From: Proteobacteria bacterium DTSAM18
Lineage (GTDB): Bacteria; Myxococcota_A; UBA796; GCA-2862545
DNA: 64,000 bases
Direction: 5' to 3'
Assembly (NCBI GenBank): GCA_028767165.1
Contig: JARACJ010000002.1
Coordinates: forward strand, 434,001-498,000
The translations under genes and the position numbers were made by a program. Positions 8,311-16,907 of the stretch are shown piece by piece (position 1 is the first letter of the stretch; every line of letters begins with the position of its first letter). A model generated the notes under the pieces. The model was not told where the DNA came from. It worked only from the letters and a program-made list of their open reading frames with translations, and made no database searches.

Positions 8311-11300
8311 TTGTCACAGGCGAAGATCCCCGAAAGATTTGGCCCTTACGAAGTGCTTCGGCCCATTGCCCGCGGTGGCATGGCCGAGGTGTTCGAGGTG
8401 GCCGATCCCGTCTCTGGGCGACGGCTCGCGCTCAAGCTCCTGGTCGACACCCGGTCGTCGGCCAAGCGCTTCCACCGCGAGTTCGAGGCCCTCACACGCC
8501 TGAACCACCCCAACATCGTGCGGGTGTACACCTACGGCTTCCACCGCGGTCAGCCCTGGCTCACCATGGAGCTGCTGGCGGGCCAGCCGATGCAGTCCCG
8601 GGTCAAGGGCTTCGGCCCGCCCGGCACCCCCGAGCGCACCCGCGAGGTCATCCGGCTCGGCCACCGTCTGGGCCTGGCGCTCGACTACATCCACGAGCGC
8701 GGGCTGGTCCACCGCGACATCAAGTCCGCCAACGTGGTGGTCCTCCCCGACGGCCGCCTGAAGCTGCTCGACTTCGGCACCGCCCACCTGGTCGATCCGC
8801 TGGAGCAGATCACCAAGGAAGGCGACTTCGTCGGCACCTTCAGCTACGCCCCGCCCGAGCAGGTGATGGGCCTGAAGGTCGACGCCCGCGCCGATCTGTA
8901 CGCCCTCGGCGTGCTGCTGTACCGGCTCAGCACCGGTCGCAAGCCCTTCAAGAGCAAGGATCCCCGTGAGCTGGCGCGCATGCAGCTGCAGGTCACGCCC
9001 GATCCCCCGAGCGCCTACGTGCAGTCGCTCCCCCCCGGGCTCGACGACCTGATCATGGCCCTGATGGCCAAGAACAAGGCCGATCGCCCGCAGACCGCCC
9101 GCGAGGTGGTCGACACCCTCGAGGCCATGCTGCCCCGCTCCGAGGTGGCCGCCGAGGCCATCACGGTGCACCACGATCTCGCCGTGGGCCGCGACAACGA
9201 GGCCCGCCTGATGTGGCGCACCTTCGGCAGCCTGTACGAGGGCATCCGGGCCGCGTGCATCACCGGCCTCGACGAAGACGAGCGCAACCGCTTCCTCGCC
9301 CAGGCCCGCAAGGACGCCCACACCCGTGGCCTCGACTGGTACCGGTGGACCCCGGAGGGTCCCGGCGAGCAGGGCCTGTGGAAGCTCTACCGCGACATGG
9401 CCCGTCACCTCACCAGCGGACCCCGGGAGCAGAAGACCTGGCTGCACACCTTCGGCCGCACGGTCGATGCACCCACCTTCGGTCCCACCCTGCAGACCCT
9501 GCGGCGGGTGCGGCGGGAGCTGGTGGAGAAGATCAAGGAGCGGGGATCCCCGGTGCTGCTGGCGGTGGATCCGGCGGACGAAGCCTCCGAGGGGGCCTGG
9601 CTCGACTTCATGAGCCTCATCTCCGGCCTCGAGGAGGCCGGCATCGGCGTGGGCCTCGTGGTGGGCCTGAGCCCCTACAGCCAGCGCCTCGGCGAGCTGC
9701 GCCGGCTGGTCGAGGATCTGCTCATCCTCAACCTGCAGCCCCTGGCCCCCGAGGAGACCGCCGTGGCCGTGGCGGCGCTGCTGCACCGGCGCGCGCCGCC
9801 GGTCCGCGTGGCGCGTCAGCTCCACAGGCTCAGCCACGGCCGGCCGGGCACCCTGCGCAACCTGCTGATCCACCTCACCAACAAGGGCGAGCTGCAGCCC
9901 CGCGACACGGGCGGCGATGCCGTGCAGTGGCCGGCGGGCTGGGCGATCCCGGTGCAGCCGGTCGACGACTTCACCGCCCAGCGCTGGGCCGAGCTGTCCG
10001 GCTTCGCCCAGCGGGTGATGCAGGCGGCCACACTCACCGGTGGCGTGCTGTCCCTGCACGAAGCGGGCCTCATCCTCGGCTGGACTCCCTCCGACGCCCG
10101 TGTGCTCGTGGATCACATGGCCCGCATGGGCTGGGTGCACCTCGATGCCGATCACGGCATCAACCGCCTCGACGAAATGCTCGCCCAGGCCGCCCGGGCC
10201 TCCATGGACACCATGGTCCGGCGCTTCCTGGCATCCCGGGTGGTCCAGCCCGATGGAGCGGCGGTCACGCTGGCGGCCATCGATCGGCTGCTGGCCGCCG
10301 GTGAGCGGGCCAGGGGACTGCAGGCCGCCGTCGAACAGGCCGAGGCCGCGCTGTACAACGCCCAGCCGGAGCTGGCGCAGGACGCCCTCGAGCGGGTCCA
10401 GGTGCATGCACGGTCCCCAGAGGCCGATCGCCGCCTGCGGGTGCGCTACGAGCTGGCCATGGCCGAGGTCTCCCGGCGTCAGCACGGCGACGTCGACGAG
10501 TCCGGCGGCTGCCTCGATCGGGCCGCGAGCCTGGCGGGGCACGTCGAGGACGTCGCCCGGGTGCGGCTGGGGCAGGCCGATCAGCAGGCCTTCCTCGGCG
10601 ATCACCAGAAGCGGCGCAAGCTGCTCGAGGAGGCCTGGGAGCTCGCGGTCGACCACGACGTGGCCCTCGGTGCCCGGGTGGCCCTCGAGCTGGCACGGGT
10701 GAACCTGCACGCCGGTCGACTGCCGCTGGCGCAGTCCTGGTTCGAGAAGGCCGATGTCCTCGCCGGGGATGCCGGCAACCTCACCGATGCGGGCATCGCG
10801 CGACTCGGCGCGCTCACGGTCAAGCTCGAACGGGGCGAGATCGAGGGCGTGGAGTCCGGCCTGCAGGGCATGGTCGCCCACTCCCAGGCGATGGGCCCCC
10901 GGGTCCGCTGGCAGATGGCGGCGCTGTGGGCCGAGCTGCTGCGGCGTCAGGGGCGCTACTCCGAGCTGCTGATGCGCCTCGAGGTGGCCCTGCGTGAGGC
11001 ACGCAAGGCCCAGATGGTCGACGTCCTCGCAGACATCCTGGTGGTCCTCGCCAAGGTCGAGCTCGATCTGCACCGCCTCGGGCGTGCCCAGGACTTCGTC
11101 GACGAGCTCATCGATCTGGTCCACCCCAAGCACCACATGGTGGCCATGCTGCAGGGTCTGCTGGTGGGCGCCCACATCTCCATCGAGTCCGGCCGCCCGG
11201 CCCGCGCGGTGCGCGTGGCCCGCGAGGTCATGAACCAGGCCCGCGCCGAGCAGCTGGCCGTGCTCGCGGCCCAGGCCCAGGGCGTGCTGGCCGAGGCACT

Positions 11301-11673
11301 GGCGGCGGAGGGAGATCTGAACCAGTCCCGCATGCACTTCACCGAGGCCATGATGGATCTCACCCGCGTGGGGCACCTGATGGCCCAGGCCGACGTGGTC
11401 ACCGGGCGGGCGCGCTCGCTGGCCACCCTCGAGGAGCCCGACAAGTCCTTCCAGCTCGTGCAGCCGCTGCTCGACCACAAGGACAACGCCGTGCTCCAGC
11501 TCGAGCGGCAGATCGCCGAGGTCCGCTGGCTCGAGGCCCAGAGCCAGGCCAGCGACGCCACGCTCGAGGAGGCACGGGGCATGTACAGCCGCCTTCGGGA
11601 TCGACAGATGCAGATGGAGCGCGCCGCGTTGCGGGTCCACCCCTGGCGTCGTCAGTTGCGACTCGACAGTTGA
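8311..11673 (+). CDS. Ser/Thr protein kinase with degenerate STAND-like and TPR-like C-terminal region
   Basis: This 1120-residue protein has an intact Hanks-type kinase domain at about residues 13-275: Gly loop IARGGMAEV, catalytic Lys42, H134-R-D136 in the catalytic loop, D154-F-G and a PPEQ activation-segment end. The rest resembles the ATPase-plus-helical-repeat tail of AfsR/PknK-like kinases. However, the expected Walker A is replaced by ITGLDEDERNRF (317-328), and the Walker B region reads VLLAVDPADEA (415-425). The tail from about residue 640 is Ala/Leu/Glu-rich and TPR-like. The start is TTG 8311; no ATG or GTG with a good ribosome site precedes the kinase fold. A TATAGT at 8265-8270 is a possible -10. 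The substrate is unknown. Confidence 0.9.
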   Translation: MSQAKIPERFGPYEVLRPIARGGMAEVFEVADPVSGRRLALKLLVDTRSSAKRFHREFEALTRLNHPNIVRVYTYGFHRGQPWLTMELLAGQPMQSRVKGFGPPGTPERTREVIRLGHRLGLALDYIHERGLVHRDIKSANVVVLPDGRLKLLDFGTAHLVDPLEQITKEGDFVGTFSYAPPEQVMGLKVDARADLYALGVLLYRLSTGRKPFKSKDPRELARMQLQVTPDPPSAYVQSLPPGLDDLIMALMAKNKADRPQTAREVVDTLEAMLPRSEVAAEAITVHHDLAVGRDNEARLMWRTFGSLYEGIRAACITGLDEDERNRFLAQARKDAHTRGLDWYRWTPEGPGEQGLWKLYRDMARHLTSGPREQKTWLHTFGRTVDAPTFGPTLQTLRRVRRELVEKIKERGSPVLLAVDPADEASEGAWLDFMSLISGLEEAGIGVGLVVGLSPYSQRLGELRRLVEDLLILNLQPLAPEETAVAVAALLHRRAPPVRVARQLHRLSHGRPGTLRNLLIHLTNKGELQPRDTGGDAVQWPAGWAIPVQPVDDFTAQRWAELSGFAQRVMQAATLTGGVLSLHEAGLILGWTPSDARVLVDHMARMGWVHLDADHGINRLDEMLAQAARASMDTMVRRFLASRVVQPDGAAVTLAAIDRLLAAGERARGLQAAVEQAEAALYNAQPELAQDALERVQVHARSPEADRRLRVRYELAMAEVSRRQHGDVDESGGCLDRAASLAGHVEDVARVRLGQADQQAFLGDHQKRRKLLEEAWELAVDHDVALGARVALELARVNLHAGRLPLAQSWFEKADVLAGDAGNLTDAGIARLGALTVKLERGEIEGVESGLQGMVAHSQAMGPRVRWQMAALWAELLRRQGRYSELLMRLEVALREARKAQMVDVLADILVVLAKVELDLHRLGRAQDFVDELIDLVHPKHHMVAMLQGLLVGAHISIESGRPARAVRVAREVMNQARAEQLAVLAAQAQGVLAEALAAEGDLNQSRMHFTEAMMDLTRVGHLMAQADVVTGRARSLATLEEPDKSFQLVQPLLDHKDNAVLQLERQIAEVRWLEAQSQASDATLEEARGMYSRLRDRQMQMERAALRVHPWRRQLRLDS

Positions 11674-11701
11674 TGGGTGATGGCCACCCCCAGGAGGCCG
11701 C

Positions 11702-12178
11702 TTGACCTGGAACCCTCTCTCCGATCGGGCCCGACCCTACTTCTACCTCTCGGCCGTGTCCCGGCTGTTCCTGGCGGAGCTCCCGTTCTGCGGCCTGCTG
11801 TTCGGCGGGCTCGGGTTCATGGTGAAGAACTGGATGCTGGCGGGTGCGGTGGCCGGCTCCCTGGCGCTGCTGTTCCTGCTCCGCGCGGTGATCTGGCCCA
11901 CGCTCACCTACCGCAGGTGGCAGTGGATGCTGCGCTCGGGTGATCTGCTCATCACCCACGGCGTGCTGATCACCACCACCGTGGGCATCCCCACCCACCG
12001 CATCCAGCACGTGGATCTGCAGGTGGGGCCCATCGAGCGCATGTTCGGCCTCACCGGCGTGTCCATCCACACCGCCGCCAACGTGGGTGCCGTGGGCTTC
12101 GTGCCCGCGCTCGAGCCCGAGACGGCCGAGTGGCTGCGCGACCACCTGCTCGCCAGCAGCGGAGACGACGGTGTCTGA
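11702..12178 (+). CDS. Bacterial PH-domain membrane protein, YdbS-like
   Basis: This 158-residue protein has two hydrophobic segments (about 14-60) followed by a bPH2 domain with GVLITTTVGIPTHRIQHVDL, typical of YdbS-like proteins. It starts at TTG 11702, preceded by AGGAGG about 8 bp upstream. Its stop overlaps the start of the next gene, a longer protein of the same fold, so the two are translationally coupled. In Bacillus, YdbS and YdbT form a small membrane complex linked to resistance against certain bacteriocins; the role here is not known. The pairing strongly supports the family call. Confidence 0.85.
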   Translation: MTWNPLSDRARPYFYLSAVSRLFLAELPFCGLLFGGLGFMVKNWMLAGAVAGSLALLFLLRAVIWPTLTYRRWQWMLRSGDLLITHGVLITTTVGIPTHRIQHVDLQVGPIERMFGLTGVSIHTAANVGAVGFVPALEPETAEWLRDHLLASSGDDGV

Positions 12179-13640
12179 AGCCGTCCCCTGGAAGACCCTG
12201 CATCCGGCGAGCGTGCTGGTGAACCTGGTGCCCCGCTTCTGGGACACCTTCCGCCAGCTCGGCCTGCTGCTGATCTTCGCCACCTACCAGACGGCCTTCC
12301 GGGGCGCCGAGCTCACCGAGATCGCCCTGGCCGGCGTGTTCCTGCTCATCTGGCTCACCCGCACCCTCGTGCACGCCCTCACGCTGCGCTACCGGGTGCA
12401 GGGCGGCGCGCTGCAGATCCGCACCGGGCTCATCAACGTGCGCCACCGCACCATCGATGCGGCCAAGGTGCAGAACATCGAGCTCGTACAGAACGTCTTC
12501 CACCGCATGGCCGGGCTGGTGGAGGTCCGTATCGAGACGGCGGTGGGCGTCGAGGTGGAGGCGCTGCTCTCCGCCCTCGACGAGGACGCCGCCCAGGAGC
12601 TCAAGTCCGAGCTGATGAGCCTGGCCCGCCACGACCTGGAGAAGGCGCCCGAGGACGAGCCCGACTGGCTGGTGACGCGGCAGCCCCAGGAGCTGCTCGT
12701 GCACGGGCTCACCTCGCCGCGGATCGTCTCCGCGTTCCTGGTGGTGCTCTCCTTCGTGCCGGTGTTCGGTCCGATGCTGCTCGAGCAGGTGCCCGTCGAC
12801 CGGATCGGCCCCAATCCCTACGTGGGCATGACCCTGGCGGGCCTGCTGGCGGTGGCCATCGTGTGGATCACCATGGTGATCCGCGTGATCGTCGGCCAGT
12901 GGAACCTGCGGCTCGGCCTGCGCAACGACAGCCTCGAGACCCGCTTCGGGCTGCTCACCCAGCGGCGGCTGGAGCTTCCGCTCGATCGGGTGCAGAAGGT
13001 CAGCTACGTCGAGCCCCTGGCGCGGCGCATCATGGGCTTTGGCACCCTGGGCATGGAGACCGCGGCCATCCGGCAGGACGAGCGGGGCAACACCGGCTCG
13101 CAGGTCACCGTGATCCACACCACCCCGGACGAGCTCGGCACGCTGCTGCAGCTCGGTCTGGGCAGCATGGTGCAGGGTTGGCGTGAGGGCCTCACCCGGC
13201 CGGTGCATGCGGTGCTCGTGCGGGAGATGTGGCGGGCCGGCATCACCACGGTGCTCGCGCTGGGCGTCACCGTGGCGTTCTGGGGCGTGAAGGGCCTGCT
13301 GGCCCTGCTTCCGCTGGGGTGGCTGGCCTTCTGGCGCTACCTGAACTGGCGGCGCACGGGGTGGTTCATGACCCCGGACGTGGCCGTGGTGCGCCGTGGC
13401 GTGCTCGGCCGTCGCACCGACTGGGTCGATCTGCACAAGCTGCAGGGCGTGGTGATGGTGCAGGACATCCTGATGCGGCGCTACGGTCTCGCGCAGCTGC
13501 AGGTGCGTGTGGCGATGGCCGGGGTCACGCTGCCGCCGATGCCCGAGGAGCTGGCGGAGCAGTGGCTCAACCGTCTGTCATCGGAGCGGCCGGTGGCCCT
13601 CGACGATCGGTCGTCAGCTCCACGAGGATCAGAAGAGTGA
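12171..13640 (+). CDS. Bacterial PH-domain membrane protein, YdbT-like
   Basis: This encodes 489 residues with tandem bPH2 domains separated by membrane helix pairs. The domains show RTGLINVRHRTIDAAKVQNI, then RFGLLTQRRLELPLDRVQK, then RRGVLGRRTDWVDLHKLQGV. The three related blocks fit YdbT, which carries several PH domains in one chain. GTG 12171 is chosen because it follows GGAGACGAC and overlaps the upstream stop by 8 bp; a longer frame upstream reads through out-of-frame coding sequence. The 3' end overlaps the convergent small membrane-protein gene by 74 bp. It probably acts in the membrane with the preceding YdbS-like partner. Confidence 0.88.
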   Translation: MSEAVPWKTLHPASVLVNLVPRFWDTFRQLGLLLIFATYQTAFRGAELTEIALAGVFLLIWLTRTLVHALTLRYRVQGGALQIRTGLINVRHRTIDAAKVQNIELVQNVFHRMAGLVEVRIETAVGVEVEALLSALDEDAAQELKSELMSLARHDLEKAPEDEPDWLVTRQPQELLVHGLTSPRIVSAFLVVLSFVPVFGPMLLEQVPVDRIGPNPYVGMTLAGLLAVAIVWITMVIRVIVGQWNLRLGLRNDSLETRFGLLTQRRLELPLDRVQKVSYVEPLARRIMGFGTLGMETAAIRQDERGNTGSQVTVIHTTPDELGTLLQLGLGSMVQGWREGLTRPVHAVLVREMWRAGITTVLALGVTVAFWGVKGLLALLPLGWLAFWRYLNWRRTGWFMTPDVAVVRRGVLGRRTDWVDLHKLQGVVMVQDILMRRYGLAQLQVRVAMAGVTLPPMPEELAEQWLNRLSSERPVALDDRSSAPRGSEE

Positions 13641-13947
13641 CCAGCGCGTAGAGGATCGCGCCGGGGCCCCCCTGTACCGATGCGAGCAGCACGCTGAACA
13701 CCAGCAGGGTCCAGCCGGCGATCCGCCAGTTGAGCATCCAGCCGATGGCCGCCATGAGCTGCAGGGCGCCCACGGCCATCAGCACGATGGACTGGGAGAC
13801 GATCACCGAGGTCATGACCGACTTGTCGCCGTAGAAGGCCCGCTCCCAGGTGGCGTTGAGCTTGCCCTGGGCCAGCAGGAACGACAGCGTGACGATCGTG
13901 GCGACGCCTGACGTGCCGTGCAGAATCGAGACCATCCAGCGAACCAC
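13567..13947 (-). CDS. Small multi-pass membrane protein, unknown function
   Basis: This encodes 126 residues with about four hydrophobic segments, among them IVTLSFLLAQ, IVLMAVGALQLMAAIGWML and LYALVTLLILVEL. No family is recognised. GTG 13947 is chosen because a perfect AAGGAG lies 6 bp upstream (13959-13954). A longer frame continues upstream without such a signal and would run into sequence opposite the next gene. The last 74 bp overlap the 3' end of the convergent PH-domain gene, which is unusual for this compact but mostly non-overlapping region. Support comes from the ribosome site and the hydrophobic pattern. Confidence 0.65.
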   Translation of the reverse strand: MVRWMVSILHGTSGVATIVTLSFLLAQGKLNATWERAFYGDKSVMTSVIVSQSIVLMAVGALQLMAAIGWMLNWRIAGWTLLVFSVLLASVQGGPGAILYALVTLLILVELTTDRRGPPAAPMTDG

Positions 13948-14053
13948 GCCATGCTCCTTGCGTGACACGTTGATCTGGCGCCACACAGATAGCAGAGTAT
14001 CAGCTCCGGCGACCCCTTCGCACACGCATCGGTCGCCGCGCAGGAGAGAGGAC

Positions 14054-14677
14054 GTGAACGAGGTCATCCTGGACAAGCTGCGGGCCATGCTCTTCATGGC
14101 CGATCCCGACTGGCCGGCCCTCCTGGAGGAGGTGGTGACCGACCTGGGGGGCGACCTCCGGGCACGGCGGGCACTGCACGACTTCCTGGACGATCGTGCC
14201 GCCTCGGCCGACGAGATGTACGTGGGCCGTCTGATGGCCATGCGCGACCGCCTCGCCATGGGGCTGCACGTCCACCACCAGACCGATCCGGTGCAGGACG
14301 CACTGAGCAACCTGCTCCAGATGGAGAAGCTGGTGGATGCCACCCGGGCGCAGCTCGCAGAGCAGCTCAAGCAGCTGCAGGCCTACCGGGACAAGGCGGT
14401 CGAGGTGATGCCGCCCGCGTCGAGCCAGCAGATGGGCCGCTTCGTGGTGCAGCGGCTGGCGCCGGCGCCGGTGCTGCGGGTGACCGATCCCAAGGAGGTC
14501 CCCCTGAGCCTGTGCAAGCCCGTGCCGGATCCGGAGGCCATCCGGATGTACTGGGAGTCCACCGGCGAGGTGCCGCCGGGGGTCGAGCTGTGGCAGTCGG
14601 CCGGCGACCTCGAGGTGATCGAGGATCCGACCGGCGAGGATGCCGTTTTGAAGGGTGGTTCTGAAAACCACTGGTGA
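14054..14677 (+). CDS. Hypothetical protein with central coiled coil and Gp157-like C-terminal motif
   Basis: This 207-residue protein has no confident family. An N-terminal helical part is followed by a coiled-coil-like stretch (LSNLLQMEKLVDATRAQLAE) and a C-terminal segment, KEVPLSLCKPVPDPEAIRMY through VPPGVEL. The layout (coiled coil, then 'VP..KPVPD...I...GEVPG') recalls the end of phage Gp157/Gam-type proteins, but the likeness is short and may be coincidental. GTG 14054 is preceded by AGGAGAGAGG. It lies 65 bp before zwf on the same strand and could share its transcript. No phage genes are nearby. Confidence 0.6.
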   Translation: MNEVILDKLRAMLFMADPDWPALLEEVVTDLGGDLRARRALHDFLDDRAASADEMYVGRLMAMRDRLAMGLHVHHQTDPVQDALSNLLQMEKLVDATRAQLAEQLKQLQAYRDKAVEVMPPASSQQMGRFVVQRLAPAPVLRVTDPKEVPLSLCKPVPDPEAIRMYWESTGEVPPGVELWQSAGDLEVIEDPTGEDAVLKGGSENHW

Positions 14678-14742
14678 ACACCGATGGAATCGGCGGGGGT
14701 GCGGCGTTACTCGCAGGCTGACGACACGCCTGGAGGGCAGCC

Positions 14743-16218
14743 TTGACCCGCGTGACACAGGTCATCATCCTCGGTGCATCCGGTGATCTCACCGCTCGCA
14801 AGCTGATCCCGGCCCTGGCAGGGCTGGCACTGGATCAGGAGCTGAAGGGTCGCCTTCAGGTGGTGGGCGTGGCCCGCCGCCCGCAGACCAGCAGTCTGTG
14901 GCGTGACGAGATCACGGCCACCATCGAGCCCGCCTACCAGGAGGGCTGGAGCAAGCTGGCACCCCACGTCGAGTACGTGGAGGCCTCCGCTACCGACGCC
15001 CGCAGCCTGAAGAACCTGCGGGTCACGCTCAACGAGCTGGCCCAGCAGGAGGGCGAGCTGGCCGAAGACGTGGGCCGCCTGTACTACCTCGCCCTCAAGC
15101 CCGCCCTGTTCGCCGACACCGTCGCGGCGCTCGACGAGGCCGGCCTGCTCGAGGAGGTGCCCGGACGCGGCTGGCGTCGGGTGCTGTGCGAGAAGCCCTT
15201 CGGCACCGACCGCGACACCGCGAAGTCGCTGAACACGGCGCTGGGCAAGTACCTGCGCGAAGACCAGACCTACCGGATCGACCACTACCTCGGAAAGGAG
15301 ACGGTCCAGAACATCCTGGCCTGGCGCTTCCACAACGCTATCCTCGAGCCCCTGTGGAACCGCAACCACATCGAGTCGGTGGAGATCACCGCCTGCGAGA
15401 CGGTGGGCATGGAGGGCGGTCGTGGCGGCTACTACGACACCTCCGGCGCCGTGCGCGACATGCTGCAGAACCACCTGCTGCAGCTGCTGGCCCTGGTGGC
15501 CATGGAGCCCCCCACCTCGATGGACTCCAAGGACATCCGCGACGAGAAGGTCAAGGTGCTGCGGGCCCTGAAGGTGCCGTCGGCCCAGGAAGTCGGCGCC
15601 AGCGTGGTGCGCGCCCAGTACAGCGCCGGCGATGGCCACCCCGGCTACCTCGAGGAGGAGGGCGTGGCGACGGACTCGGACACCGAGTCCTTCTTCGCCC
15701 TGAAGACCTACCTGCCCAACTGGCGCTGGGAGGGCGTGCCCTTCTACATCCGCACGGGCAAGCGCATGCACCGTCGCTACCTCGAGGTGGTGCTCCGCTT
15801 CCGCACGCCGCCGGTCAAGTACGGCAACAGCAAGCGCGAGCTCAAGCCCAACTCCATCCGCATGCTCATCCAGCCCGAGCAGGGCATCCGCCTGAACATG
15901 CTGGTGAAGCGTCCCGGCCCCAAGATGAAGATGAGCGAGGCCACGCTCGGCTTCGACTACAGCTCCCTGCGAGCGGGCTCCGGCGTGCCGGCCTACCAGC
16001 GGCTGCTGCGGGATGCGCTCGAGGGCCAGCAGGCCCTGTTCATGCGCGAAGACGAGGTCGATGCGGCCTGGGCCTTCGTCGACGGCCTGCGGGCCGCCTG
16101 GGAGGGCGCAGACCTCCCGATGCACACCTACGCAGCCGGCAGCACCGGCCCCACCGCACAGGACCACCTGTGGGAGGGCGTCCCCGGCGGCTGGACCAAC
16201 GGTGAGGAGTCGGAATGA
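14743..16218 (+). CDS. zwf: Glucose-6-phosphate dehydrogenase
   Basis: This 491-residue enzyme oxidises glucose 6-phosphate to 6-phosphogluconolactone with NAD(P)+, the first step of the oxidative pentose phosphate pathway. It shows the nucleotide-binding GASGDLT motif at residues 11-17, the EKPFGTD segment and the active-site signature RIDHYLGKE at 178-186. The length matches the family. It starts at TTG 14743 with GGAGG about 7 bp upstream. Its TGA overlaps the ATG of pgl, and gnd follows, forming a complete three-step operon. No regulator-binding site could be identified. Confidence 0.97.
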   Translation: MTRVTQVIILGASGDLTARKLIPALAGLALDQELKGRLQVVGVARRPQTSSLWRDEITATIEPAYQEGWSKLAPHVEYVEASATDARSLKNLRVTLNELAQQEGELAEDVGRLYYLALKPALFADTVAALDEAGLLEEVPGRGWRRVLCEKPFGTDRDTAKSLNTALGKYLREDQTYRIDHYLGKETVQNILAWRFHNAILEPLWNRNHIESVEITACETVGMEGGRGGYYDTSGAVRDMLQNHLLQLLALVAMEPPTSMDSKDIRDEKVKVLRALKVPSAQEVGASVVRAQYSAGDGHPGYLEEEGVATDSDTESFFALKTYLPNWRWEGVPFYIRTGKRMHRRYLEVVLRFRTPPVKYGNSKRELKPNSIRMLIQPEQGIRLNMLVKRPGPKMKMSEATLGFDYSSLRAGSGVPAYQRLLRDALEGQQALFMREDEVDAAWAFVDGLRAAWEGADLPMHTYAAGSTGPTAQDHLWEGVPGGWTNGEESE

Positions 16219-16898
16219 GGGGCACGATGACGAAGGTGTCGGATCTGGGCACCGAGGCCGGTCAGGCCATCCTGGAGGCCATCCGCGCCGTGCTGGCCGA
16301 GAAGGGCACCTGCCGCGTGGGCCTGTCCGGCGGTCGCACGCCCGGCCCCGTGTTCGCGTTCCTGAAGGAGCACCTCACGCCCAACGACTACAACGGCCTG
16401 GTGGTCACCTGGGTCGACGAGCGGGTGCTTCCGGTGGACGGCGAGCTCCCCGGCGGCTTCCACGCCGACTCCAACGCCAAGCTGGCCTTCGACACCTGGC
16501 TGTCGAGCGTGCCGAGCGTGTGCAAGGTGCTCCCGATGGCCGTCGGCGGCTCCGGCGAGGAGGAGCTGCAGCGCTTCTCCCACGCGTTCGCCGAGCAGGC
16601 GGGCAATGGCCTGGATGTCGCCATCCTGGGCGTGGGCGAAGATGGGCATGTGTGCTCCCTGTTCCCCGGCTTCCCCCAGCTCGCCGAGGACGCCCCGGTG
16701 GCGCTGGTCGAAGACTCCCCCAAGCCGCCCCCGACGCGGCTGACCGTCACCCTGCCGGTGCTCAACGCGGCCGAGCACGTGTTCGTGCTGACCCGCGGTG
16801 CCGGCAAGGCGGAGATCCTCGAGAAGGTGCAGAGCGGCGATCCCGCGCTGCCCGTGAACATGATCCACAACGAGCTGCGCTTCTTCTGGGAAGTGTGA
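16215..16898 (+). CDS. pgl: 6-phosphogluconolactonase
   Basis: This 227-residue protein of the DevB/Pgl type (glucosamine-6-phosphate isomerase fold) hydrolyses 6-phosphogluconolactone to 6-phosphogluconate. The motifs seen are VGLSGGRTPGPVFAFL, VTWVDERVLP and AILGVGEDGHVCSLFPG. The first ATG (16215) overlaps the zwf stop in an ATGA arrangement. A second ATG at 16227 with AGGGGC upstream is also possible and would remove four residues. The position between zwf and gnd confirms the assignment. Confidence 0.94.
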   Translation: MRGTMTKVSDLGTEAGQAILEAIRAVLAEKGTCRVGLSGGRTPGPVFAFLKEHLTPNDYNGLVVTWVDERVLPVDGELPGGFHADSNAKLAFDTWLSSVPSVCKVLPMAVGGSGEEELQRFSHAFAEQAGNGLDVAILGVGEDGHVCSLFPGFPQLAEDAPVALVEDSPKPPPTRLTVTLPVLNAAEHVFVLTRGAGKAEILEKVQSGDPALPVNMIHNELRFFWEV

Positions 16899-16907
16899 GA
16901 GGTCGAG

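Noticed and set aside
8314-11640. Very long open frame (over 1100 codons) on the minus strand opposite the protein kinase gene
   Set aside because: High-GC codon bias keeps the antisense frame open; the translation is His/Leu/Gly-rich and shows no domain, while the plus strand has an intact kinase.
14054-14677. Prophage remnant
   Set aside because: Only one short phage-like motif, with housekeeping genes on both sides and no integrase or structural genes.
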